Shown here: piece by piece, positions 18,154 to 26,402 of the stretch
How positions within the stretch are numbered: the stretch's first letter is position 1
Layout: every line of letters starts with the position of its first letter
Source of the DNA: an uncultured Clostridia bacterium
Lineage (GTDB): Bacteria > Bacillota > Clostridia > Christensenellales > CALMFG01
Assembly: GCA_937863465.1 (NCBI GenBank)
Contig: CALMFG010000003.1
Coordinates: forward strand, 1 to 39,091
DNA length: 39,091 nt
Reading direction: 5' to 3'
Notes under the pieces: generated by a model
The model's input: only the letters and a program-made list of their open reading frames with translations
The model's database searches: none
What the model was told of the DNA's origin: nothing
Position numbers and translations under genes: made by a program

Positions 18154-18185
18154 TATGGCGACAACAATTGCTCGTTGTCGCCATA
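18154..18185 (-). terminator. Hairpin between chvE and mmsA, likely attenuator or mRNA-stabilising stem
   Basis: A perfect 12-base stem (arm core ATGGCGACAAC and its complement) with an 8-base loop, followed on the minus strand by ATTTTTAAGG. The T-tract is short, so leaky termination or 3' protection of the binding-protein mRNA is more likely than full stop. Such hairpins often give more binding protein than ATPase and permease. Confidence 0.65.
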
Positions 18186-18235
18186 ATCAGTCGTTACACT
18201 TCTTGATCTTACTACAACAATAGTTGTTTATTCAA

Positions 18236-19375
18236 CTATTGCAGCTGATCTTCGGTATAGTAACCGGAGTCAATCAGCAGCTCTTTGTAGTTGTTGATGT
18301 CAGCGAATACGGGGGTACACAGGTAAGACGGAACTTCAAATACGTTGTTGTTGTAGGTCGCATTGGTTTCAACAGTCTGTCCAGCAAGATACTGGTCAAC
18401 CATCGTAACGGTACGTGCAGCCAAGTCTCTGGTGTCTTTGAAGATAGACATGGACTGTGTTCCAGCAAGAATGTTCTTCATGCTGTTAACGTCGCAGTCT
18501 TGTCCTGTCAGAACCGGGAACGGTTTGGTTTCGCTGCCGGGTTCATAACCAGCAGCAATCAACGCAGCGGTGATACCCTGTGCCAAGCTGTCATTCGGAG
18601 AAAGAACAACATCGATGTTCTCGTCAGAATAGTAGGTGGTCAGCAGGTTTTCCATTCTAGCCTGTGCATCTTCCGATTTCCAGCCCAGAATACCGATCTT
18701 TGTCCATTCTTCATTGGTTTTGCCTTCGCCGGATTTAACATCCAGAACGCCGTTTTCAATGTAGGGAGCTAAAACGTCTAATGCGCCCTTATTGAACAAT
18801 TTAGCGTTGTTGTCGTCAGGAGAACCAACAAAGATTTCCATTGTGAACGGTCCAACATTGCCGTCAGCCAGTCCCAGAGTGTCAACAATATACTGACCCT
18901 GGATTGTACCAACCATTTCGTTGTCGAATGTAGCATAGTAGTCGATGTTCGCAGTATCCATGATTAAACGGTCATAAGCGATAACCAGGATGTCCGCAGC
19001 TTTGGCTTCTTCCAGAACGTTTGCCAGAGCAGAACCGTCGATAGAAGCGATAACAAGAACATTAACGCCTTTGGTGATCATGTTTTCAATCTGTTCAACC
19101 TGAGTTGCAACATCGTTGTTTGCATACTGCAAATCAACAGTGTAGCCTTTGGCTTCCAGCTGAGATTTCATGTTGTCACCGTCTTGGTTCCATCTCTGCA
19201 GGTCTTTGGTCGGCATTAAAACGCCAACAAGTCCGCCAGCAGCAGGAGCTTCTTCAACAGTCGCTTCGGTCGTGGCAGCGGGTTCCGCTGTCTCAACTTC
19301 TTTTGCCTGGCAGGCAACCATGAACGAGAGAGCCATTGCGAGTACTAATACTACTACAACAATTTTCTTGTACAT
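18236..19375 (-). CDS. chvE: Monosaccharide-binding lipoprotein of ABC importer (ChvE-like)
   Basis: A 379-residue solute-binding lipoprotein; lipobox FMVAC near residue 22 is followed by a low-complexity Glu/Ala/Thr linker. The body reads as ChvE/multiple-monosaccharide family: VGVLMPTKDLQRWNQDGDNM, ILVIAYDRLIMDTANIDYYATFDN, LSPNDSLAQGITAAL and VLTGQDCDVNSMKNILAGTQSMSIFKDTR. The ATG at 19375 is chosen over the TTG at 19378 because AGGAGG is 8 bases upstream. First gene of the importer operon (chvE-mmsA-mmsB). Regulation by the adjacent YesM/YesN-like system is inferred. The bound sugar is not known from sequence. Confidence 0.93.
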   Translation of the reverse strand: MYKKIVVVVLVLAMALSFMVACQAKEVETAEPAATTEATVEEAPAAGGLVGVLMPTKDLQRWNQDGDNMKSQLEAKGYTVDLQYANNDVATQVEQIENMITKGVNVLVIASIDGSALANVLEEAKAADILVIAYDRLIMDTANIDYYATFDNEMVGTIQGQYIVDTLGLADGNVGPFTMEIFVGSPDDNNAKLFNKGALDVLAPYIENGVLDVKSGEGKTNEEWTKIGILGWKSEDAQARMENLLTTYYSDENIDVVLSPNDSLAQGITAALIAAGYEPGSETKPFPVLTGQDCDVNSMKNILAGTQSMSIFKDTRDLAARTVTMVDQYLAGQTVETNATYNNNVFEVPSYLCTPVFADINNYKELLIDSGYYTEDQLQ

Positions 19376-19378
19376 CAA

Positions 19379-19656
19379 TATTTCCTCCTAATAGTTTTAT
19401 GCTATAATAATACTTTTTTTTGGTGCTTTTCGTGAATAGATTTATTTAGCTAAAATACTGCTTTTTTTAAACCCCTGTTTTTTCTGCCCGTATCATAACA
19501 GCATTATATTGACAATAAATTTGTGCTATAAAAAGGCTTCATTTTTACATATACACCCATCCGGCAGTATGCTTTCGGGCTCTGTTTTAGTTGAAATATA
19601 CCATACGTTGTATTTTTATGCTTTCCTGATGTCCTCTCCGCGTGCAGGCACAGCGC
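19379..19656. other. Control region upstream of the sugar importer
   Basis: About 280 A+T-rich bases without a credible gene. On the minus strand a TATTAT box lies near 19407, with a poor TTCACG 18 bases upstream, and another TATAAT lies near 19508-19513 without a good -35. Poor -35 boxes fit activator dependence, as expected for an AraC-type regulator, but I could not define direct-repeat binding sites or a catabolite-response element. Confidence 0.4.
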
Positions 19657-19683
19657 AAAAAAAGACAAGCCCGGCTTGTCTTT
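19657..19683 (-). terminator. Intrinsic terminator after the DUF2202 gene
   Basis: AAAGACAAGC and GCTTGTCTTT form a 10-base stem with a 3-base loop, and on the minus strand the stem runs into seven T residues. It closes the DUF2202 unit before the sugar-importer control region. Confidence 0.85.
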
Positions 19684-19738
19684 GATTTGCCTGATACGAT
19701 TCGGTTGTGTCCGGTTATTGATGTGCAGGATATACCTT

Positions 19739-20302
19739 TTAGTGATTTTCCCGATACTGACCGCCGCCGTTCCCTCGGCCGCCCTGAAATGCCGTCAAAT
19801 GATTTTCGGACGCCGCTTTCAGTTCTTCAAACACAGCCGACACGTCATCCGGCAAATCAACCGCCAAAAACATCTCATACATCGCGATGTTGTCCTCCTC
19901 AATCACCGCGCCGGTCTGCAGCGCTTCCTCAAAGCTTCTGGGGAGACTCTCATGCGCGGCTGACTGATCCTTCGGCATTGTATAGCCGTACGATTCGAAC
20001 AGCCCTGTTAAAAGCTCAATATGATATTCTTCGGCCAGAATGATATTGCTGAAAGGGGTCACTTCGCCATAATCGGCCATGATATCCGCATAGGTCTGTC
20101 TGGCCAGATACTCATCCTCGATCGCATAGTTCAGCATATCCTCCACGCTCAGCTTCTGTCCATACAGTATGGCTCCCGCCGCGCCGTAATCATCCGCCGC
20201 AGTTTGTCCGGCCGCTTCGGTATTTGCGTCTTGCGCAGTACATCCCGCTGCCAGAGTCGCGGTTAAAACCAGAATGCTCATCATCGCCCAAATTTTCTTC
20301 AT
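19739..20302 (-). CDS. DUF2202 ferritin-like domain lipoprotein
   Basis: A 187-residue lipoprotein (lipobox LAAGC near residue 21) with a four-helix, ferritin-like domain of the DUF2202 type. Possible metal ligands repeat at helical spacing: AIEDEYLARQTY, ILAEEYHIELL, VIEEDNIAMYEMF and ASENHLTAF, supplying Glu/His pairs in each helix. The family has no firm function; a di-iron or metal-related role outside the membrane is inference. AGGAG is 7 bases before ATG. It appears to be a single-gene unit, with a terminator on both sides. Confidence 0.88.
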   Translation of the reverse strand: MKKIWAMMSILVLTATLAAGCTAQDANTEAAGQTAADDYGAAGAILYGQKLSVEDMLNYAIEDEYLARQTYADIMADYGEVTPFSNIILAEEYHIELLTGLFESYGYTMPKDQSAAHESLPRSFEEALQTGAVIEEDNIAMYEMFLAVDLPDDVSAVFEELKAASENHLTAFQGGRGNGGGQYRENH

Positions 20303-20352
20303 CTTGATTCTCCTGTCTTCATTTTCATCTCAGGATGATATTTTACCTGATG

Positions 20353-20386
20353 TAAAAACAGTCCGCTCACAAACCCATGAACGGAC
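20353..20386 (-). terminator. Intrinsic terminator after the sortase gene
   Basis: On the minus strand GTCCGTTCAT and GTGAGCGGAC pair over 10 positions, including two G-U pairs, with a 6-base loop, then TGTTTTTAC. It closes the surface-protein/sortase operon and separates it from the DUF2202 gene. Confidence 0.7.
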
Positions 20387-20419
20387 CGTAAATTTCCTGT
20401 TTCGGTTTTAAGTCAATGC

Positions 20420-21088
20420 TTACGGTTTGTCCACCATCTTGCATCGCACCAGCAGACGCCGGTTGCCGTTATAGATGCAGGTGAGCAGCGACAGCGCAGA
20501 ATCGCCACGATAGATGGTGAGTGCCTCGGTGTCGCTCGGCGTGATGATGACCGATTCATATACTTCATATGTATATACCGTGCCGTCATCCATGGTCAGC
20601 GTCACGCGATCGCCGCTGCGCAGTTCATCCAGTCGCCCGAAATGCGCCCCCGAAGCGAAGTTATGTCCGGTAATCACTGTATTCCCGATTTCCCCGGGCA
20701 AAGCCCCGCCGTAGTAGCACACCGAAACGCGAAGCGCCTCATCGCTCAGTCGCTCGATGACGGCGATGGAAAGATCAATCGCCGCAATATCTAAACGTCC
20801 CATCACCGGATAGCCTTCGATGGCTTCCGTGTCCGTGTTGATTTCGGCAGAGGAATACGTCTCGTTGGACGAGGACGCCGCAATCTCCTTTTCATAGCTG
20901 GTCAGCAGGCTGTCGGCGCGCTTCTGGGCGAAGTACCCTTTGCCCCAGATGACGGCCACTGTGATGATGGAGGCAATCAGCAGGACTCCCAGCGCAATGA
21001 GAAGCCAGGTCATCAATCGGTTTTTATCCAGCATGCGCCATTTCTCGGCCAGATCCAGCCTTTTTCTTGTCGTATATCGTTTTGCCAT
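20420..21088 (-). CDS. Class D-like sortase
   Basis: A 222-residue transpeptidase that joins LPXTG proteins to the cell wall. A cytoplasmic basic N-terminus and one membrane anchor (TWLLIALGVLLIASIITVAVIW) precede the beta-barrel. The catalytic His is in NTVITGHNF (near 142), the Cys in LLTCIYNG (near 203) and the Arg in NRRLLVRC a few residues on. The short size and TLLTC-type context fit class D better than class A or B. It starts 4 bases after the stop of the LPXTG-protein gene, so it is probably the dedicated anchor for that protein. The ribosome site is weak (GGTG), consistent with translational coupling. Confidence 0.9.
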   Translation of the reverse strand: MAKRYTTRKRLDLAEKWRMLDKNRLMTWLLIALGVLLIASIITVAVIWGKGYFAQKRADSLLTSYEKEIAASSSNETYSSAEINTDTEAIEGYPVMGRLDIAAIDLSIAVIERLSDEALRVSVCYYGGALPGEIGNTVITGHNFASGAHFGRLDELRSGDRVTLTMDDGTVYTYEVYESVIITPSDTEALTIYRGDSALSLLTCIYNGNRRLLVRCKMVDKP

Positions 21089-21092
21089 CGCG

Positions 21093-24000
21093 TTACACCC
21101 GCTGTTCTTTTTTCGTACGGTTCTGTGCGATGGTCAGCCAGATCAGCGCAGCCGCAACCGCCGCAGTGAGTCCGGCAAGAATCATCAGCCATGTATAGCT
21201 CTGTCCCGTGGACGGCAGTTCCGCATCCGATATGGTGATGGTGAACTGGATCGTCTGCCCGTCGGCCGTGTAGCTCACCGTGGTGTCACCCGCCCGAAGT
21301 CCCGTAAACACCGCGCGCGCTGTTGTAATGCTGGCGGAAAGATAGGTGTCATCATAGTACCATGTGCCGCCGGTAATATTGGGAATAATCTCAATACGCC
21401 CATCCTCATAAATGTCGCCGCTGGACGGAGAAATGCTTAACGACAGTGCGGCAGACCAGGCCGCATATAAAACCGTGTCGGCCGTCACTGTATCGGTGGC
21501 GAAGTTCCAGGCCGTTGTTCCCGAGGTATCGGTGTACCAGCCTTCAAAAACATATCCCGAGCGTGTCGGATTGCTTGGAACCACACTGATGAGCGATCCG
21601 TGGGCCACGGAATAGGTATCCACCGTCGCCGTTGAAGTCCCGCCGTTGGGGTTGAATGTCACGGTATGCATCACGTCGGTCCATCCGGCGTACAGCGTCA
21701 TAGCGCCCGTGACCGTATCGACAGTCGGGCTCCAAAGCGTCGTTAACGCCGCGTCGGTATACCAGCCGACAAAGACATAATTGGTGCGCGTCGGCGGTGT
21801 GGGCATGGTGTCAATGGTCAGCCCTACGCCGACCGAGACAGAGGACGGCACCGCTTCGGTATCGCCGCCGTTGCTGTTGAACGTAACGGTCACCAGGGGC
21901 ACATAACCCGCGTACAGCGTCACATCTCCGGTCACCACACCGGTGGCAAAATTCCAGGGTGTGGTTGCCGCCGCGTTGGTAAACCATCCCGAAAAAGCGT
22001 ATCCTGTCAATGTCGGTTCGCCCGGCAGGGGCGAAATCAGATCGCCGTAATGGACGGTCATGGTCTGCGGGTAAGCGGTCGTGTCGCCCCCGTTTTCGTC
22101 AAACGTGACGGTATAGGAATTGGCCGACCAGCCGGCATACAGAATCAAGTCGCTGGTCACCGCATTGGTGGAAAGATCAAACGAGATGGTCGCGGTCGAA
22201 TTGATGTACCATCCGGTAAAGGTATAACCCACGCGCGTCGGCGCGGTGGGCGCGGGAGAAATCAGTTCTCCCGTCATTACGGTCATGCTGGACGGGATGG
22301 CCGCGGTATCACCGCCGTTGCTACTGAAAACCACCGTGTGGCTTTGAATCCATCCGGCATACAGCGTCATCGCGCCGGTGACCGTATCGGTCGAAAAATC
22401 CCACCCGGTGGTGGTCGCTGCGGTGGTGTACCATCCGCTGAAGACATAGCCCGCGCGGGCAGGCGCCGTCGGCTGAGGCGAAATCAGCTGGCCATAGGCC
22501 ACCTGCATCGTGCTCGGAACCGCCAGACTGTCCCCGCCGTTTTCATTAAATGTCACCGTATAGGTCACGGCGGTCCATCCGGCATACAGCGTCATGCTGC
22601 TGTTCACCGGGCTTGAAAAGTTCCAGAGGGTTGCGGCCGCAGACGTGGTGTACCAGCCGCTGAAGGTATAACCTGCGCGTGTCGGGCTGACCGAAGGCGC
22701 GGTGACGGTTCCGCCGACCAGTGTTTGTTTATTGTTGGGTATTGCGGCGGTGTCCCCGCCGTTCTGGTCAAACGTGACGGTGCAGATGGAGGTCCATCCG
22801 GCGTACAGCGTCATGTCCGATGAAACGATATCCGTATCCATATCCCAAGCGTTTGTCGCCGCGGCATCGGTGTACCATCCGTTAAACTGATACCCCGGCC
22901 AGATCGGCGAAGTCGGCGTGGTGCCGATGGTCTGGTTTTCGACCACATCCACCGTGGTCGGCGAAGCGGGAACCGTACCGCCGTTTTCATCAAACGTGAC
23001 GGTATAGTACTCGGCGTATCCGGCGTACAGCGTCGTGTTTCGTGTCACCACATCGGTGCTGAAATTCCACAGCGTCGTCGTGGCCGAATCTTTATACCAT
23101 GCTTCAAACAGATATCCCGCGCGCGTCGGCGGCGTGGGCTGGGAAGGAATCAGCGTATTATACGGCACCGACATGGTGGCCGGAACAGCCGCCGTGTCTC
23201 CGCCGTTATTATTAAAGGTCACGGTGTAATTGTTTACGGTCCATCCCGCGTACAGCGTGGTGTTCGCATTGACCACATTGGTCGCAAAGTTCCATGCCGT
23301 GGTTGCGGCCGCGGTGGTATACCAGCCGCTGAACGTATAACCGGTGCGGGTCGGCGCTATGGGCTCCGGACTGATGACATGGCCCGCCACCACCACCATG
23401 GTCTGGGGGTTCGCCTGCGTGGTTCCGCCGTTATTGTTGAACGTCACCGTATAGGTCTGGGCCCACCTTGCGTACAGCGTGGTGTTGCCCAAAACGCGGT
23501 CGGTCGCAAAGTTCCAGGCCGTGACGCCCGCGGAATCGCGGCACCATGCGTCAAACACATAGCCGGTCCGGGTCGGCGCCGTGGGCTGGGAAGGAATCAG
23601 CGTATTATACGCCACAGTCATCGTGGTCGGTACGGGGTCGGTATCACCGCCATTGCGGTTAAACGTCACCGTGTAATTGTTCGGCGTCCATCCCGCATAA
23701 AATGTCACATCATCGGTCACCTGGAAGGTGGAAAAATTCACTTCGTTGATCAGGCCCGCTTCCATATACCATGCATCAAACGTGTACCCCGAACGCGTCG
23801 GTGCTGTGGGCAGCGGCGTCACATAATCGCCGTACGAAAAATTCATGGTCGCCGGATTAGCCGGTGTGGTTGCGCCCGGGCTGCTGAATGTGACCGTGTA
23901 GTCTCCAGCTATCCAGTGAACATACAGCGTCATATTTCCTGCAACCGTATCGGTCGCAAAGTCCCATTTGTTGGTATAAGTAAGGTCGGTATACCAGCCT

Positions 24001-26291
24001 TCAATCACATAGCCGGCCAGTTCGGGCTCGGTGGTGACATATGGCACCAGCGCGCCGTAGTAGACCACGCGCGAGGTTGGATTGGGCAGAGAGGTCCCGC
24101 CGTTTTCATTAAAGTACACGTTGAACGCCTGCGGGTTCCAGTCAGCGTACAGCGTCATATTGTGCAGTACCACATCCGTGGCAAAGTCCCAGTGGATGGT
24201 ACCTGCTGCGTCCGAACACCATCCGCCAAAATCATAGCCGGTTCGCGTCGGTACGGTCACGGGTTCAGTCAATGTGGTTTTATACGCCACCGTCACATCC
24301 GAGGGCACAGGCGATCCGCCGCTGCCGTTAAATGTCACGGTGAAGTTGCCGGCCCATCCGGCGTATAGGGTGAGCAGTCCCGATGCCGGAACAACATCCG
24401 TCGCAAAATTCCACAGCGTGATGCAGTCGGATTCGGTGTACCATCCCGTAAACGTCAAGCCGGTGTAGACGGGATCAACAGCCGGTTCGGTGACCAGCTC
24501 GCCCGGGCCTGCCATGCTGTAAGCCGGGTTGGAAGGCGTATCGCCCCCGTTCTCATCAAAGATGACGCCAGCCGTAAAATTGGCGTATATCGTTGCCGCT
24601 GTCGACGGGACAATGGTATAGGTCAGATTCGTGGACAGCACCGTGCCGCCCGAGTTGGTCCAGTTCTCAAAATCGTAAGTCGCGTTCGGCAGCGCAACCG
24701 CATAGAACGTGCTGGCCGCAATATTGTATAGAACGCCGAAGGTGCCAAGGCCTCTGGCCGTAACCGAAACCGGCGTTCCCGATGCCGTAATCTCGAAGGA
24801 ACGCAAGGTGTTGCCCAGCGCCTGCACCACATCCAAAGCCGTGTTCAGCGACACATCCAGACTGGTCAGGTCATTGTTTTGCAGGTAGGCGTAATCCAGG
24901 AGCAGGCAGTTGGAAAGGTCAATCGCGGTCAAGTTGTTATCGTTGGCACGCAGGGTTCTCAGTGCGGTATTGCTGGTGACGTCGATGGAGGTCAGAAGAT
25001 TGTTGTTGATGGTCAGGGTGGAAATCGCCGAACTACTGCCGACATTGATGGATGCCAGCTGATTGTAGGAAGCGATGACCGTGCTGAGGCTGCTGGATGC
25101 AGGCGTGCTTAATGAAGTCAGATTATTATTCTGTAAATCCAGATATTCCAGGCTGGTATTATTGGTCAGCGAAATGCTGGTCAGCGCGTTATCCGATATA
25201 CGCAGCTGAGTCAGTGCCGAATTGCCGGTTACGTCGACGGCGCTCAATGAATTATCGCTGGCATACAGATGCAGAAGATTCGCGTTGGTTGTTGTGTCCA
25301 GACTGCTGAGATTACAGCTGTTGGCGTACAGATACTGCAGTGCCGTGTTCGCCGTCAGACTAAGTGAGCCAAACGGGTTATAGCTGCACAGAAGATAGGT
25401 CAGCGCCGTATTATTGGTCAAATCAATACTGCTCAAATTATTGCCGCTGCAGCTGAGTGAATCCAGCGCGGAATTGGCCGAGACGTCCAATGTGGACAGG
25501 GAATTGGAGTTGCATTCCAGCGTTGTCAGTCCGCTTAAGCCTGAAACGTCCAGTGTGGAAATCGCGTTGCTGGTGACAATCACCGTTGTCAGACTGACAT
25601 TGGTAGACAAATCCAAAGCCGTCAGATCATTGTATGAGCAGGTGAGGCTGGTCAGCACATTCAAGCCGGTAAGATCCAGCGACGCAATACTGTTGCTTCT
25701 GCAGTCCAGTGCGGTGAGCGCGGTGTTGCTGGCTACATTCAGCGCTGTCAATCTATTGACAGAACAATTAAGGTTGGTCAACAACACGTTGTTGCTGACA
25801 TCAAGACTGGTTATACTATTGCTTCGGACATTCAAGGAAGTCAGCGACGAAAGGGTTGTCACGTTCAGGGAAAAAAGGTTGTTGCTGGACGCGTCCAGAC
25901 TGGTCAGCGCGGTATCGCCGGAAACCGAAAGACTGTCGATGCTGTTGGCACCGATCTGTAAACTGGTCAGCGCATCAAAGCCGCTCGCATCCAGATTGCC
26001 GTTCAAGCTGTAGTTTTCATACCAGTCAATGGCCGTCACGCGTTTGGAAGCGTCGCTGTTCCATGTGACGCCTGCCCAGGTTGTTGGGTCCGCGCTGTTA
26101 TAGGCCGCGTTCAAGAATGCGCCGTTGGAGGTGGTCCCGTTCGTCGACGTCTGATTTAAGAATGCCTGGATTTTATTGAAGTCGTTATCGTCGTAACCGT
26201 CTAAATTGCTATCCGCCGCATACACGCTGACGCCAGAAAACAGAATACAGAGTATCACAGCAGCCAAGAATATCGCGGATTTAACTTTCAT
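21093..26291 (-). CDS. Giant LPXTG surface protein with leucine-rich and InlB-type B repeats
   Basis: A 1732-residue cell-wall protein. Domain order: signal peptide (about 1-27); a short region with a calcium-loop-like DSNLDGYDDNDF; 19 leucine-rich repeats of exactly 21 residues (about 104-503; pattern LTSLDVSNNTALTxLxC); a divergent repeat-like linker; 14 B repeats of about 70-75 residues (about 574-1614), each with GY-F-GWYT and ending TLYAGW; an Ig-like domain; and LPSTG (near 1690), a hydrophobic helix and a basic tail. The ATG at 26291 is preferred to the GTG at 26294. Promoter 26338-26366. Internalin-type architecture suggests adhesion to a host or another cell, but no partner can be named. 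Confidence 0.93.
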   Translation of the reverse strand: MKVKSAIFLAAVILCILFSGVSVYAADSNLDGYDDNDFNKIQAFLNQTSTNGTTSNGAFLNAAYNSADPTTWAGVTWNSDASKRVTAIDWYENYSLNGNLDASGFDALTSLQIGANSIDSLSVSGDTALTSLDASSNNLFSLNVTTLSSLTSLNVRSNSITSLDVSNNVLLTNLNCSVNRLTALNVASNTALTALDCRSNSIASLDLTGLNVLTSLTCSYNDLTALDLSTNVSLTTVIVTSNAISTLDVSGLSGLTTLECNSNSLSTLDVSANSALDSLSCSGNNLSSIDLTNNTALTYLLCSYNPFGSLSLTANTALQYLYANSCNLSSLDTTTNANLLHLYASDNSLSAVDVTGNSALTQLRISDNALTSISLTNNTSLEYLDLQNNNLTSLSTPASSSLSTVIASYNQLASINVGSSSAISTLTINNNLLTSIDVTSNTALRTLRANDNNLTAIDLSNCLLLDYAYLQNNDLTSLDVSLNTALDVVQALGNTLRSFEITASGTPVSVTARGLGTFGVLYNIAASTFYAVALPNATYDFENWTNSGGTVLSTNLTYTIVPSTAATIYANFTAGVIFDENGGDTPSNPAYSMAGPGELVTEPAVDPVYTGLTFTGWYTESDCITLWNFATDVVPASGLLTLYAGWAGNFTVTFNGSGGSPVPSDVTVAYKTTLTEPVTVPTRTGYDFGGWCSDAAGTIHWDFATDVVLHNMTLYADWNPQAFNVYFNENGGTSLPNPTSRVVYYGALVPYVTTEPELAGYVIEGWYTDLTYTNKWDFATDTVAGNMTLYVHWIAGDYTVTFSSPGATTPANPATMNFSYGDYVTPLPTAPTRSGYTFDAWYMEAGLINEVNFSTFQVTDDVTFYAGWTPNNYTVTFNRNGGDTDPVPTTMTVAYNTLIPSQPTAPTRTGYVFDAWCRDSAGVTAWNFATDRVLGNTTLYARWAQTYTVTFNNNGGTTQANPQTMVVVAGHVISPEPIAPTRTGYTFSGWYTTAAATTAWNFATNVVNANTTLYAGWTVNNYTVTFNNNGGDTAAVPATMSVPYNTLIPSQPTPPTRAGYLFEAWYKDSATTTLWNFSTDVVTRNTTLYAGYAEYYTVTFDENGGTVPASPTTVDVVENQTIGTTPTSPIWPGYQFNGWYTDAAATNAWDMDTDIVSSDMTLYAGWTSICTVTFDQNGGDTAAIPNNKQTLVGGTVTAPSVSPTRAGYTFSGWYTTSAAATLWNFSSPVNSSMTLYAGWTAVTYTVTFNENGGDSLAVPSTMQVAYGQLISPQPTAPARAGYVFSGWYTTAATTTGWDFSTDTVTGAMTLYAGWIQSHTVVFSSNGGDTAAIPSSMTVMTGELISPAPTAPTRVGYTFTGWYINSTATISFDLSTNAVTSDLILYAGWSANSYTVTFDENGGDTTAYPQTMTVHYGDLISPLPGEPTLTGYAFSGWFTNAAATTPWNFATGVVTGDVTLYAGYVPLVTVTFNSNGGDTEAVPSSVSVGVGLTIDTMPTPPTRTNYVFVGWYTDAALTTLWSPTVDTVTGAMTLYAGWTDVMHTVTFNPNGGTSTATVDTYSVAHGSLISVVPSNPTRSGYVFEGWYTDTSGTTAWNFATDTVTADTVLYAAWSAALSLSISPSSGDIYEDGRIEIIPNITGGTWYYDDTYLSASITTARAVFTGLRAGDTTVSYTADGQTIQFTITISDAELPSTGQSYTWLMILAGLTAAVAAALIWLTIAQNRTKKEQRV
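21450..24570 (-). repeat. 14 tandem InlB B-repeat coding units
   Basis: Fourteen units of about 210-225 bases encode Listeria-Bacteroides (InlB B) repeats. Each has VTFNxNGG near its start, GYxFxGWYT in the middle and TLYAGW at its end. The units differ considerably in DNA and protein sequence, so the array looks old rather than recently amplified; units 5, 6 and 7 are among the closest to one another. Confidence 0.9.
24781..25980 (-). repeat. 19 leucine-rich repeats of 63 bases
   Basis: Nineteen consecutive 21-residue leucine-rich repeats occupy about 1197 bases without any insertion or deletion. Each unit has the form (T/S)ALTxLxxSxNxLTSLDVSxN. The strict 63-base period and Ser/Asn/Asp richness fit a long, shallow solenoid. 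Confidence 0.9.
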
Positions 26292-26337
26292 CACTTCTTT
26301 TTCCCCAATTCGCGCGTTGTAAAGTTATACACAGGAT

Positions 26338-26366
26338 ATTGTATCTTTTTTTGAAATAAAAATCAA
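26338..26366 (-). promoter_or_regulatory. Promoter for the surface-protein/sortase operon
   Basis: TTGATT and TACAAT are separated by 17 bases on the minus strand, about 47 bases before the ATG. Each box is close to consensus. It separates this operon from the pirin gene upstream, for which I see no strong terminator. Confidence 0.7.
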
Positions 26367-26402
26367 TTGATAGTGGCTAAACACAGCTGTTCTCCCGTGT
26401 TT

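Noticed and set aside
19500-19535. Plus-strand TTGACA followed by TATAAA
   Set aside because: The spacing is only 12 bases and no plus-strand gene follows.
21450-24570. Regular repeats considered as a CRISPR array
   Set aside because: Units of about 220 bases encode protein repeats in one long frame and have no constant-repeat/variable-spacer structure.
21412-25309. Many plus-strand ORFs in the adhesin region, including one of 329 residues
   Set aside because: They are antisense shadows of the in-phase repeats, carry repetitive Arg/His/Gly composition, and lack ribosome sites.
26330-26402. Terminator for the pirin gene
   Set aside because: Only a 4-base ACAC/GTGT pairing is visible and there is no T-tract directly after it.
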